Origin: Bacillus manliponensis
GTDB lineage: Bacteria > Bacillota > Bacilli > Bacillales > Bacillaceae_G
Assembly (NCBI RefSeq): GCF_000712595.1
Contig: NZ_JOTN01000016.1
Coordinates: 1-64,000 of the forward strand
DNA length: 64,000 nucleotides
Reading direction: 5' to 3'
Both the position numbers and the translations under genes were made by a program. Below the pieces are notes generated by a model that worked only from the letters and a program-made list of their open reading frames with translations, had not been told where the DNA came from and searched no databases. Of this stretch, positions 1 to 7,509 are shown in pieces. Position 1 is the stretch's first letter; each line of letters starts with the position of its first letter.

Positions 1-36
1 GTGGGAGTCTTACAGCCCGTTAATGCGAGATGAAAT
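1..36 (+). repeat. partial interspersed hairpin repeat (right half)
   Basis: The bases ACAGCCCGTTAATGCG followed by a degenerate GATGAAAT match the right end of the repeats at 3694-3748, 52416-52574 and 57130-57210. The left half lies outside the window or is lost. It sits directly upstream of the first gene. Confidence 0.6.
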
Positions 37-70
37 TAATGGAAATGAGAAGTTGAGGAGGGATAGAAAT

Positions 71-1033
71 ATGAGATTCAACTATTTTGAAAAATTTTCT
101 CGAAAAGTTGGAAACACACCGCTAATTAAATTAGAGTGCGAAGAAACAAAGAATCTTTCTATTTATGCGAAATGTGAATGGTATAATCCTACAGGTTCAA
201 TAAAAGATAGAGCAGCTCTTGGAATGATAAAAAAATATCTAGAAGAAACTAATAATAGCACACATATTTTAGAGTATAGCGGGGGGAACTTAGCAAAATC
301 AATTGGTCAGATTTGTTATCACCTAGGTATTACATGCACCTTAGTGTTGAGTTCCGGAACGGGAAAATCGCTATTAAATGAATTGGAAGGTTATGAAGCT
401 AATGTTGTTTTAGTTGATAAATCAAAAGGTTTTTATTCAGTAATTGAGAAAGCAATAGAGATTAGTAGACAAAAATCAGATTACTACTTTTTACTTCAAC
501 ATTATAATTATGCTAATCTTTTAAGTCATATAGAAGGAACGGGAAAAGAAATCATAAGTCAAATGGATGGAAAATTAGTTAATGCTTGGGTTGCATCTGC
601 TGGAACAGGCGGAACCTTAATGGGGGTATACAAAGCTGTGAAGGAGTATACACCTGATGTTGAGTTACATTTGGTAATGCCCGCAGAACTACCTTACGGC
701 TCTGAACAACCTCCAAATGGATTAAAAAAATATGCTGGATCAGGTGGATTTGGTTTAGGACGGAAACAGCATTTTTTAGAAAAGGAAGATTATTTGATAA
801 ATAAACAATGGAATTATTCATATGAAGATACTTTGTATGAAATGGCACGTTTTTATAATGAAACTGGCATTAAAATAGGTACGTCTGCTGCAGCAAACTT
901 ATTGGCTGCTAAACAAATCGGGAGAGAAAAAGGCGACAAATTTAATGTTGTTACAGTTTTTCCAGATGCGGGATCTGTAGAAGAGTGGTTAGATGTAGAT
1001 AATTTATTAGTAAAAAAGAAGAGGGATAGATAA
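71..1033 (+). CDS. cysteine synthase-like PLP-dependent enzyme
   Basis: This is a 320-residue fold-type II PLP enzyme of the cysteine synthase/cystathionine beta-synthase family. The expected internal aldimine lysine is in PTGSIKDRAA (about residue 41). The substrate loop is SGGNLAKS where classical CysK has TSGNTG, and the phosphate-binding loop is SAGTGGTL. The family does beta-replacement on serine, O-acetylserine or O-phosphoserine; the altered loop suggests this is not housekeeping CysK, and the substrate is unknown. The start at 71 is chosen because GAGGAGG lies 9-15 bases upstream; the reading frame is open back to 23 without a site. It has no sulfur-metabolism neighbour and looks monocistronic, ending before the hairpin at 1179. 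An SbnA-like or other specialised amino acid role is possible but unsupported. Confidence 0.75.
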   Translation: MRFNYFEKFSRKVGNTPLIKLECEETKNLSIYAKCEWYNPTGSIKDRAALGMIKKYLEETNNSTHILEYSGGNLAKSIGQICYHLGITCTLVLSSGTGKSLLNELEGYEANVVLVDKSKGFYSVIEKAIEISRQKSDYYFLLQHYNYANLLSHIEGTGKEIISQMDGKLVNAWVASAGTGGTLMGVYKAVKEYTPDVELHLVMPAELPYGSEQPPNGLKKYAGSGGFGLGRKQHFLEKEDYLINKQWNYSYEDTLYEMARFYNETGIKIGTSAAANLLAAKQIGREKGDKFNVVTVFPDAGSVEEWLDVDNLLVKKKRDR

Positions 1034-1178
1034 TTTTATAATTAGGGGTCTTGCTGTATCGCCACTAAACTTAGGTTCTGTTCTAACCGTAAAGTTGTCA
1101 TCATATAAAAGGAATAATAGAAAGAGCCAGTATATCACAAGGTTTTTATTGTCCGGCAATCAATTAATAAAAACTTGT

Positions 1179-1216
1179 AGAAACACAGAAGTGAAAACTC
1201 TGTGTTTCTTTTTTTT
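1179..1216 (+). terminator. intrinsic terminator after the cysteine synthase-like gene
   Basis: An 11-bp stem (AGAAACACAGA paired with TCTGTGTTTCT) is followed by a run of eight T. It lies 145 bases past the stop at 1033. The rest of the 1034-1395 gap holds no gene I can support. Confidence 0.85.
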
Positions 1217-1395
1217 GATACATTTATTGGGAATTTTTGTGCTTTATGGTACAGTCAATCCTTCTACCTCATTATATATTTAATAAGTTGTTTTCTTAAT
1301 GGGGAAGAAGACTCGATGTTATCAGATATGAGTTTACTAAATTAATACAATTTGAATTTTATTAAGAGGAAAATAAACAACAGTATAAGCAAAAC

Positions 1396-2073
1396 TTAAG
1401 TAATATGTACATCTGTTCCATAATTAATAAGTTTTAGCTTTTTTGCTAGTGCTTGTGAAGAAAAATTATCCCAACTAGTGCTATAGAGGGGGATGCGTTG
1501 TTCTTTTTGTACTGCTATAGCCCAAGCAGTTACAACATCAGACCCGTATCCTTTTCCCTGAAAATCTTCCAATGTTTCTACACTTGCTTCAGAAGCCGAA
1601 GATGTACTTCTTGCGCTACAACATATAGAAACCGCTGTTCCTTTATCAATAATTGCAAAGCAGGGCTGTCGCCATTCTAGTTGCTCTAACAACTTTGGAA
1701 AGTTACATTGTAGAAGTTCTTTATTTGAGTCTGTTATTCTTATTACTCTATTTGGCATGGTTAAATGATTCGAAAACATAAAAGCGGGACCTACCCAAAT
1801 ATTATTTATTTTTTGTTCTCTACTTAAAATGTTAACAATCTTTGCTAAATCTATGTAATTAGAGTGTTTGCTGACCAATTGCTTAAGCTCACTTATTGTT
1901 TCATTGGGAAGGTCATAGCGATATCTCGTTACATTACCGTTATTGGTACAGCCTAGAAAAAAACGCGGTGCAATTGAATTTCCTGGTTCATTTACACTGA
2001 TTATTCTCCCTAGTCGATCATGGGAAAATAAAACATTTGCCTGAATTGTCATTAATTCAAAATATAAAAGCAA
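1396..2073 (-). CDS. GNAT family N-acetyltransferase
   Basis: A 225-residue protein whose C-terminal half carries the acetyl-CoA pyrophosphate-binding signature FQGKGYGSDVV (about residues 170-180), the Q-x-x-G-x-G/A motif of GCN5-type acetyltransferases. The N-terminal 110 residues do not resemble a known domain to me. The start is TTG at 2073: AAGGAGGAGG lies just upstream at ideal spacing, whereas the first ATG (2052) is about 30 bases from that site. The gene is alone, divergent from the small gene at 2204. The acetyl acceptor cannot be inferred. Confidence 0.75.
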   Translation of the reverse strand: MLLYFELMTIQANVLFSHDRLGRIISVNEPGNSIAPRFFLGCTNNGNVTRYRYDLPNETISELKQLVSKHSNYIDLAKIVNILSREQKINNIWVGPAFMFSNHLTMPNRVIRITDSNKELLQCNFPKLLEQLEWRQPCFAIIDKGTAVSICCSARSTSSASEASVETLEDFQGKGYGSDVVTAWAIAVQKEQRIPLYSTSWDNFSSQALAKKLKLINYGTDVHIT

Positions 2074-2203
2074 CGTAGATCCTCCTCCTTAGCAATAGTA
2101 TATCAGAACTGGAGAACCTATTGTGTAATAAGCCTAGGTGAGTAGATAGTAAATAAATTGAGTTGTAACAAAAGCGTTATTTGAATAGAAAGAGGGAATG
2201 AGG

Positions 2204-2362
2204 ATGAAAGCTAGGAAATGCAAATCGTGCAGCGGGAAAGGCTTTATTTTCAGCAAAGACTATTATATCAAAGAAGGTAGATTCGGTTTGGGCTTACGTG
2301 AAACGGGTGTGAAATTTACTTGCTCTAAATGTTTCGGGAAAAATGTGAAATCTTTGGCATAG
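2204..2362 (+). CDS. 52-residue two-CxxC zinc-ribbon-like protein
   Basis: This short ORF encodes a basic 52-residue protein with C-K-S-C near the N-terminus (residues 6-9) and C-S-K-C at 40-43, plus glycine and lysine next to each pair. The four cysteines are arranged as in a small zinc ribbon, so structural zinc binding is a reasonable inference. The ATG at 2204 is preferred over the in-frame ATG at 2198 because AGAGGG lies 7 bases before the former and would abut the latter. I do not recognise a named family. Regulatory or nucleic-acid-binding roles are possible, but nothing nearby decides. Confidence 0.6.
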   Translation: MKARKCKSCSGKGFIFSKDYYIKEGRFGLGLRETGVKFTCSKCFGKNVKSLA

Positions 2363-2479
2363 AGCTCGGGTTTTTATATGTCATTTTAATCATATTACGA
2401 TTATTGGATGTTAATCCTATCACTTTCTATTAAACAGTTCATATAGTACTAGTAGTTTAATAGAAAGGAGGTAGTTCAC

Positions 2480-2623
2480 TTGCAAATTACTTGTATTGAA
2501 GTTCAAGGAACCAATTTCTTTTTAGTAGTAACAGTTGGGGGTGTGGTTACTTTACGAGTACCGATTCTTCCAGGGGTTGCTCAATTGTTGCTAGCTATAG
2601 GCGTTCCTCAGTGTGAGGAATAG
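2480..2623 (+). CDS. 47-residue hydrophobic hypothetical protein
   Basis: A perfect AAAGGAGG site (2464-2471) sits 8 bases before a TTG codon that opens a 47-residue frame ending at 2623. The product is valine- and leucine-rich with a central TVGGVVTLRVP stretch, and has cysteines at 5 and 45. It resembles a single beta-rich or membrane-associated peptide rather than an enzyme. The strong ribosome site and the following short hairpin-poor AT-rich spacer are the main reasons to call it. I do not recognise the family; a small spore-surface protein is one guess. Confidence 0.5.
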   Translation: MQITCIEVQGTNFFLVVTVGGVVTLRVPILPGVAQLLLAIGVPQCEE

Positions 2624-2897
2624 CTAAGGTAGATAGGTGGGGATTTTCCTCGCCTATCTATTAAAAATTTAAATAGGTAAACTACATAGATAAACATAAT
2701 AAAAATTTCATTTCATTCCTTCTAAAAGTAAGAGTTGTAAGTGACGTTACGTCATCTAATATAGTTAGATTGTAGCCCATAAAGAAAGGAGAATAGTAAA
2801 TGATGTTCTTGTAGAATCATGATTAAGCTAATAAAACACGACTCAATGTGATTGGACTTTACTAAATGTATCTATAATAGGTATTTTACAATTTAGG

Positions 2898-3149
2898 TTA
2901 AATATTAACTGTGTTGTTTAAATTTTGGAAGTATATTGATGGGAAGTTTTTGCTATAAATTACTTTAGGATACGGGTATAAGTAATACGGATTTGTAGGA
3001 ATAGGGGATATGTCTGTAGAGAGTGGATAATATTTAGGATAAGGGATAACAGGCGGTATTATATGGGCGGAAACATGAACTGGCATAGTTACAGTAACAT
3101 CAAATGTAGCTACAGGAACATCAAATCTTTTAGAAAAAATATTCATCAT
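2898..3149 (-). CDS. Pro/Tyr-rich small protein, coat-like
   Basis: The 83-residue product starts MMNIFSKRFD and is dominated by proline and tyrosine in its C-terminal two thirds (PPVIPYPKYYPL, NPYYLYPYPK). That composition is typical of small Bacillus spore coat and exosporium proteins. The start at 3149 is chosen because AGGAG lies 7 bases upstream; the open frame extends to 3239 without a site. No catalytic motif is visible. It is monocistronic. Assignment to the spore coat is inference from composition only. Confidence 0.55.
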   Translation of the reverse strand: MMNIFSKRFDVPVATFDVTVTMPVHVSAHIIPPVIPYPKYYPLSTDISPIPTNPYYLYPYPKVIYSKNFPSIYFQNLNNTVNI

Positions 3150-3501
3150 GCAATCACTCCTAAAAGCATATTGAATGTAGTAAAATAAAGGTCCAGATTC
3201 AACATGAAATTTATACTCTGGAACAATATATAAACACATTTAGTTGCATATTGGCAATAATGTATGAAAACGATAATTTAAATAATCTTAAAATACCTAT
3301 ACATAAAAGAGAATAAGCAAATTCACATATTAACTATGACGAGAGATGTATTAAAGATTAGAATACATCCTTTAACCGTTGTACTTTTAACCTTTCTTTT
3401 ATGTGGTTTCATAAGTTTATAGTATGTTCTTCACATGTCCTAAGTAATGGACAGTGGACTAAATGTGCTAAAAATAACGTTTAGCTTTCCAGCTGATTCA
3501 T

Positions 3502-3540
3502 CTCCCACTTCAAGCGTCGTTAGACGATAGTGGGGGTAGT
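3502..3540 (+). mobile_element. possible IS200/IS605-type right-end hairpin relic
   Basis: CCCACT (3504-3509) pairs with AGTGGG (3529-3534), enclosing an inner CGTC/GACG stem around TTAGA. This nested hairpin followed by GGGTAGT is the shape of the subterminal imperfect hairpin at the right end of many IS200/IS605 elements, which also forms part of the guide-RNA scaffold of TnpB. No tnpA or tnpB frame is present in the 500 bases upstream, so only an end would remain. Confidence 0.35.
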
Positions 3541-3576
3541 CTAATAGATATTTTTTAGTTGAATAAAATACAATAA

Positions 3577-3610
3577 CCAGTTCCTTCGTGTAAGGAGCTG
3601 GCTTTTTTTT
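3577..3610 (+). terminator. orphan intrinsic terminator
   Basis: A 10-bp stem, CCAGTTCCTT with AAGGAGCTGG (one G-T pair), runs directly into eight T. No plus-strand gene precedes it within 900 bases, so it probably served a deleted gene or the relic at 3502. Confidence 0.75.
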
Positions 3611-3693
3611 ATGCTAATTTGTTTTAGTTTCTTAATCTTGTGTTAACGTATCCTCTATTTCAATATCACCTTCCTCTATAGAACTACATTCTA

Positions 3694-3748
3694 ATAAAGT
3701 GAAACTTCACTCAGTGGAGGGTCTCCGTCCCGTTAATGCGGGATAAAA
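3694..3748 (+). repeat. interspersed hairpin repeat, internally deleted copy
   Basis: Begins ATAAAGTGAAACTTCAC and ends CCCGTTAATGCGGGATAAA. It keeps the two terminal hairpins (GTGAA/TTCAC and CCCG/CGGG) but lacks most of the middle seen in the 57130 copy. Same family as six other copies in the window. Confidence 0.8.
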
Positions 3749-3884
3749 ATTTCTCAATAAATAGATTCAGAATACTCCGAAGGAAAATTAAAAATAATGA
3801 GGTAATATTTACAGTATGTTTTTAACGATTATTTCAAATTAGTTATTTATAGCTACTACTAAATAAAATGAGGAGATGTAGCGT

Positions 3885-4319
3885 ATGAAAAAAATGTTTA
3901 TTTTAAGCATTACTGTTCTTTTAGTACTTGTCGTTATTACTTTTATCATAAATGAAGAGGAATCAAAAAATAAAAAAACACTAGGAACAGGGGTAGAAAC
4001 AATAGATTACTATAAAAATCAAATTACACCTGAACAACTACAACAAGATATTTCCAATAATGAAGCAAAAATTGTGTATTTCTATAAAACAACATGCTTT
4101 TATTGTGCAAAGGTTTCCCCGATTATAGTTCCCATGGCTGAAAATATGAATATTAGTATGCAAGTTTTAAATTTAGAGGATTATAGTGGTGGGTGGGATA
4201 TGTTTCAAATAGAAGGGACGCCTACAATAATTTCCTATAAAGAAGGGAAAGAAGCAAATCGAATTTTAGGTGAACAGTCTCGAAAAACTTATCAAGACTG
4301 GTTTGAGAAAAACAAATAA
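3885..4319 (+). CDS. membrane-anchored thioredoxin-family protein
   Basis: A 144-residue protein with an N-terminal membrane segment (about residues 4-22) and an extracytoplasmic thioredoxin domain. The redox motif is C-F-Y-C near residue 73, preceded by the strand IVYFYKT, and the cis-proline loop is GTPTI near residue 110. The family reduces or oxidises disulfides of exported proteins. A GAGGAG site lies 8-13 bases before the ATG. It is followed, after a hairpin, by a secreted Cys-containing protein at 4427, which could be a substrate, though that is only inferred from proximity. No quinone-reductase partner (BdbC/CcdA type) is next to it. Confidence 0.8.
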   Translation: MKKMFILSITVLLVLVVITFIINEEESKNKKTLGTGVETIDYYKNQITPEQLQQDISNNEAKIVYFYKTTCFYCAKVSPIIVPMAENMNISMQVLNLEDYSGGWDMFQIEGTPTIISYKEGKEANRILGEQSRKTYQDWFEKNK

Positions 4320-4326
4320 TAGATTT

Positions 4327-4391
4327 GAGGGATTTCCCTCATGCTTACCAGTTTAATTTTTTAGTTGATAAGTATGAGGGGGATTCCCCAT
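4327..4391 (+). terminator. hairpin between thioredoxin and secreted-protein genes
   Basis: CCCTCATGCTTA (4336-4347) pairs with TAAGTATGAGGG (4369-4380), one G-T pair, and flanking GGGATTT/GGATTCCCC can extend it. The loop rather than the tail is T-rich, so it may stabilise or attenuate rather than fully terminate. Confidence 0.45.
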
Positions 4392-4426
4392 TTGCAACAA
4401 AAATATATTTTATCAGGAGGTAATTT

Positions 4427-4777
4427 ATGTTTAAGAAAGTGGCATTATCAATTGCTTCAGTTGCTGTAGCAGGAACGGTTTTATTTGCAGGTCAATCGGT
4501 AACAGAAGCTAAGTTTTATCCAGTACAAAAAACTGGATCTGGTTTAGACCTTCGTACGACGCCAACCATAAATGGTCTGCGGACTGAGTCGAATATTCCA
4601 GATGGAACACAACTTTGGTTATACTGCTATGTAAATGGGGAGAGCTATATGGGAACTAAGGTTTGGGATTATGTAGATGATAATGGTTATAGTGGCGAGG
4701 TAGATTACGGTTATGCACCTGATTACTTCATTAAAACTGGTTCGTCTAAACCAGTTGTTGGATATTGCTCGTTTTAA
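4427..4777 (+). CDS. secreted SH3-like hypothetical protein
   Basis: A 116-residue protein with a clear signal peptide: MFKKV, a hydrophobic core to about residue 22, and a likely cleavage near TEA-K at 28. The mature part reads like a bacterial SH3 domain: SGLDLRTTPTINGLR resembles the LNVRSGPS opening, and GYAPDYFIKTG resembles the closing GWVSSDYL strand. Such domains bind cell-wall peptides. Two cysteines (in WLYCYV and GYCSF) could form a disulfide, fitting the thioredoxin encoded just upstream. AGGAGG precedes the ATG by 7 bases. No enzymatic domain is attached, so a wall-binding or structural role is inferred. Confidence 0.65.
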   Translation: MFKKVALSIASVAVAGTVLFAGQSVTEAKFYPVQKTGSGLDLRTTPTINGLRTESNIPDGTQLWLYCYVNGESYMGTKVWDYVDDNGYSGEVDYGYAPDYFIKTGSSKPVVGYCSF

Positions 4778-4784
4778 TTAGAAA

Positions 4785-4818
4785 ACAAGAGAACAGCCTC
4801 ATAAGGCTGTTCTCTTGT
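4785..4818. terminator. bidirectional terminator between convergent genes
   Basis: A 15-bp perfect stem (ACAAGAGAACAGCCT with AGGCTGTTCTCTTGT) separated by ATA loop bases. It serves the secreted-protein gene on the plus strand and abuts the stop codon of the lipoprotein gene at 4819 on the minus strand. Confidence 0.85.
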
Positions 4819-5469
4819 TTACATTGTAATTTCTGTAGTAGTTGATGAATTTAACTCATTTCTAGTTTGTGGATCTTTTACCACATCTGTAATGACTTTT
4901 ACAGATTTAATATCGTTAGGAGCTTGAGTTAAGAAGCAGATAAGTGTAAATGGCATTTTCTGTTTTGCCTTTAAAGTTTGTTTTTTTGGATCTGCACTCA
5001 TTTTACTTACATCTACTTCTTCACCATTACTTAAAAGTAATGTTTTAAATGACCCGTTATTTAAGTCGATATCTTGCTCTGAACTGTTTTCTAAAATAGC
5101 GGTAAACTGAATTGCATTCATTTGTTCTGTACTTAATCCACGTTCTTTCAAATTATATATTCCAATCTCACTTATTTCTTGTGTACTTTGGACGATTTTA
5201 ACTCTTTCTATTTGGATTTGTAGTGGTCCTGCTGTTATTGTCGCATTGGGCTCACTTAATTGCTTTAACATAAATGTTCCAAGTGGATGTTTTGCTTCTT
5301 CACCAACTTGAGATAATGGCTCTTTATACGGTTTAACTCCTATGTTAGTTTCCCTTTCTCCACTTTTTTTCGTCTCGGATTCTATCTTCGTTTCAGACTG
5401 TTCATGAAAGGAACAAGAAGATGCAACTATACATAGTGACGCAGTCATTAAAAAGAAAAGTTTTTTCAT
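4819..5469 (-). CDS. lipoprotein with DUF4352-like domain
   Basis: A 216-residue protein with a lipoprotein signal: KK, a hydrophobic core, and the lipobox VASSC, giving Cys near residue 19. A charged Glu/Ser/Lys linker follows. Then comes a beta-rich domain with ITAGPLQIQIERVKI and AIQFTAILENSSEQDI, which resembles the immunoglobulin-like DUF4352 fold of Bacillus surface lipoproteins. The start is the ATG at 5469, 7 bases after AAGGGG; an upstream TTG (5475) would abut that site. Function is unknown. It shares a bidirectional terminator with the 4427 gene and has no partner on its strand. Confidence 0.65.
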   Translation of the reverse strand: MKKLFFLMTASLCIVASSCSFHEQSETKIESETKKSGERETNIGVKPYKEPLSQVGEEAKHPLGTFMLKQLSEPNATITAGPLQIQIERVKIVQSTQEISEIGIYNLKERGLSTEQMNAIQFTAILENSSEQDIDLNNGSFKTLLLSNGEEVDVSKMSADPKKQTLKAKQKMPFTLICFLTQAPNDIKSVKVITDVVKDPQTRNELNSSTTTEITM

Positions 5470-5823
5470 GTACAAACCCCTTTTAATAAAGACATAAATT
5501 ATTATTCCTTAGTTTTGTAATTATTGTAAACGAATAGGTTATCATTTTGAATAAATATAGGAGAAATATATATAGTCGTCATGTTGAGAAAAAATTGGAG
5601 CAGTGTGCAACAAAGTATGGCATATATGTTAAGGTTTATATGATCCGAGAGTTTTGATAAAGATTTAACTAAATATATCAAAAGTATCGGCAGGGAATTC
5701 AACTGCTACTCTTAAGATACATATTTGATATTGAAATCTGGTGAAAAGGCATCCAGGGGTAACATTGTAGTACATATTTTGTAGACGGTGCACTTGCTAA
5801 TAGATAGTTTGAGGTGAAAGATA
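5470..5823. other. intergenic, divergent promoters expected, no gene seen
   Basis: AT-rich interval between the divergent lipoprotein gene and the frameshifted gene at 5824. A 66-codon minus-strand frame (5502-5702) lacks a ribosome site and has random-looking composition, so I do not call it. Confidence 0.5.
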
Positions 5824-6251
5824 ATGTGGAATATAAAAAAAGAAGTTATGAATGCCGCTCAAAAACTAGGTGTGAATTTAGAAGAAATACCTGTAAATCA
5901 GGCACAAATTCTTGTAAATAGTATAGTTGATAAATATGCGGCAGGAAAATTGAGATTATGGCTTTATGAACATCTTGTTGATTATGAAATTGTCTGTAAT
6001 GATGAAAGCTGGAAATGGATTGTTGAATTTATTGAAGGATCGGAATCGATTTTATTTTTTTTCCTAAAGATGAAAAGGTGGCTTTCCAATTTGAAAATGG
6101 AGAGCAAATTGTCAATGTGGTAAGTGAATGTTTTTGTTTTGATTTTTGTGTTACAGATACAGATTATAATTATCTTTTAGTCATAGATAGTGCCCATGAT
6201 AGGTTGCTTGCTTGTGGAAGTGCTAAAGAATGGTTAAAAACGAAAAGGTAA
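5824..6251 (+). pseudogene. DUF6756-like protein broken by a frameshift in a T8 run
   Basis: The first frame starts at 5824 (MWNIKKEVMNAAQKLG) and reads well to IEGSESILFF at 6060. It then enters the run of eight T at 6055-6062, after which the sensible coding moves to another frame: PKDEKVAFQFENGEQ through DSAHDRLLACGSAKEWL, ending at TAA 6249-6251. One extra T would restore a single 142-residue protein. The composite resembles a small soluble Bacillus family I tentatively place in DUF6756. A real one-base loss, slippage-based switching or an assembly error are all possible. GAGGTGA lies about 8 bases before the ATG. Confidence 0.7.
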
Positions 6252-6401
6252 GTAGTTAATTTTAATTGTGATATATGGAGTTTGTAAGGGATTTTGTATT
6301 ATATGAATTGTTATCTAAAATATTTATTCGAATAAAAAAGGAAGCTGAAATGTTCAGTAGATATACTTTAGCATTTCAGCTGGTACTAAGCGTAATAAGT
6401 T

Positions 6402-6596
6402 TTAGAACCCTATTTTTTTAAATCGCATCCAATATGTGATTATAAGGGCAGTTTGTACCATTATGAATAGTGCACCAGTAAATAATGTGAGGTTATGATC
6501 TAGTACTCCTAATATTGCCATAACGAATCCTGTTAAGATAAAAAGTGCACTTAGGAAAGGTGTAATTTTCATTAATATTTTAAGTTTTTTGTTCAT
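6402..6596 (-). CDS. small two-helix membrane protein
   Basis: A 64-residue product with a basic N-terminus (MNKKLKILMK), two hydrophobic helices (about 12-31 and 36-55) and a basic tail (MRFKKIGF), consistent with a hairpin in the membrane with both ends inside. GAGGT lies 7-8 bases before the ATG. No family is recognised. It lies in a gene-poor region and appears monocistronic. Confidence 0.6.
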   Translation of the reverse strand: MNKKLKILMKITPFLSALFILTGFVMAILGVLDHNLTLFTGALFIMVQTALIITYWMRFKKIGF

Positions 6597-6763
6597 ACGA
6601 TGACCTCTTTTATTTTTTAGTTTAGTCTAACTATTAAACATATTTTACTACATTTTTTTGAAAATATAGAGAAGGTTCGGAAAATTAATAGTATAAAACT
6701 AGACAAAAATGTTATTTGATCATAAAGACAAGCCCTGAGAGGGTGAAGGGGGTGTCAGGGCTT

Positions 6764-6853
6764 ATGGGGATGTTTGAACAAGTAATTATTATTTACTTAA
6801 TAATTATAACTTATATTTCGTTTATAAATATAGTTAAATATTACGATACATGA
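6764..6853 (+). CDS. candidate 29-residue hydrophobic peptide
   Basis: The frame MGMFEQVIIIYLIIITYISF continues with a short polar tail, INIVKYYDT. It is a single predicted membrane helix, the size and shape of type I toxin or small membrane regulatory peptides. The only possible ribosome site, AAGGGGG at about 6746-6752, lies in the loop of a hairpin whose arms (AAGCCCTGA and TCAGGGCTT) flank it, and a second hairpin follows the stop at 6884. An in-frame ATG at 6770 is an alternative start. Length alone makes this weak; no homologue is recognised. Confidence 0.35.
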   Translation: MGMFEQVIIIYLIIITYISFINIVKYYDT

Positions 6854-6883
6854 ACAAGCAATAGAAGTTTCTTCTTAAATAAA

Positions 6884-6907
6884 GAAACCCCGTAAAAACG
6901 GGGTTTC
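6884..6907. terminator. hairpin downstream of the hydrophobic peptide
   Basis: GAAACCCCGT pairs perfectly with ACGGGGTTTC around a four-base loop. The T-rich side lies to the left (TTTATTTAAG on the minus strand), so it works better as a minus-strand terminator; on the plus strand it lacks a U run. Confidence 0.5.
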
Positions 6908-7184
6908 GAAGGGTATTTTGCCGAGTGAAGATACACTCGACTGAATAAATATAACATGAATTTTTGAAAAATAAAATTGGTAAATACGTCCAATTGAAAG
7001 CGGAAAACCTTAACTAGGATAGGAGTTAAGGTCCGAAGGGGAATGCTTAAGGAAAATAAAGTGATTGGCCCGATTATAGTAACATATATCCGGAGAGTTA
7101 GATGTAATGTTAATATTTTGTGAAAATTGGTTTATGATTATGAAAATGGTATTTTATAGAAAATTAGAGGGGATAAATAAAAAT

Positions 7185-7397
7185 TTAAGTTGTTTTTCTA
7201 AAAGGGGAGACTATCTTTTTGACTCCTTCAGCACCAACAGCACTACTAATAAGGGCAATTATTGAACTTGAGAAGATAAATTTGGCTATCCAATAAATAC
7301 CGGTTCCAGTAATTAAATCAATGATAATAAAATTTTTAATTGTTGATTTTTTTACTTTTATTGTGTGGAAGATAACTCGGTTGTTCTTTTCAATCAA
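7185..7397 (-). CDS. small membrane protein, function unknown
   Basis: A 70-residue protein beginning MIEKNNRVIFHTIKVKKS, with a hydrophobic region (about 22-52, FIIIDLITGTGIYWIAKFIF and IIALISSAVGAEG) and a basic C-terminus. The start is TTG at 7397, 10 bases after AAGGAG; a longer open frame to 7493 has no ribosome site and runs through a terminator-like hairpin. I do not recognise the family. The hairpin directly before the ribosome site suggests controlled expression. Confidence 0.5.
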   Translation of the reverse strand: MIEKNNRVIFHTIKVKKSTIKNFIIIDLITGTGIYWIAKFIFSSSIIALISSAVGAEGVKKIVSPFRKTT

Positions 7398-7415
7398 TGT
7401 TACCACACTCCTTTT

Positions 7416-7451
7416 TAAAAAGAATATGACAAGGTAAGCTCGGCATATTCT
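7416..7451 (-). promoter_or_regulatory. attenuator-like hairpin before the 7397 start
   Basis: On the minus strand AGAATATG (complement of 7444-7451) pairs with CATATTCT (complement of 7421-7428) and is followed by TTTTT, then AAAAGGAG and the start codon. A terminator placed between promoter and ribosome site is the arrangement of a transcription attenuator. Confidence 0.4.
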
Positions 7452-7478
7452 TTTTGTCCCTTGATGGAGGATCATAAA

Positions 7479-7509
7479 GCAAGCAGTTAGCAAAAGCTAA
7501 CTGCTTGTT
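7479..7509. terminator. symmetrical hairpin
   Basis: AAGCAGTTAGC (7481-7491) pairs perfectly with GCTAACTGCTT (7496-7506) around AAAA. It is GC-balanced with only weak T runs on either side. It has no clear gene to end on the plus strand. Confidence 0.5.

Larger units (their letters stand above)
3240..3884. other. gene-free interval with mobile-element and repeat relics
   Basis: No convincing gene is visible. The interval holds a hairpin that looks like an IS200/IS605 right end (3502-3540), a strong terminator (3577-3610) without an upstream gene, and one interspersed repeat (3694-3748). This suggests lost genes. Confidence 0.6.
6600..7184. other. gene-poor interval with several hairpins
   Basis: Besides a candidate 29-residue hydrophobic peptide (6764-6853) I see hairpins at 6731-6762 (AAGCCCTGA with TCAGGGCTT), 6884-6907 and about 7008-7031 (CCTTAACT with AGTTAAGG), but no larger gene. 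Confidence 0.5.

Noticed and set aside
1095-1283. 62-codon plus-strand frame after the first gene
   Set aside because: Runs straight through the intrinsic terminator at 1179-1216, with no ribosome site.
5502-5702. 66-codon minus-strand frame
   Set aside because: No ribosome site, low-complexity Ile/Asn/Tyr composition, probably chance in AT-rich DNA.
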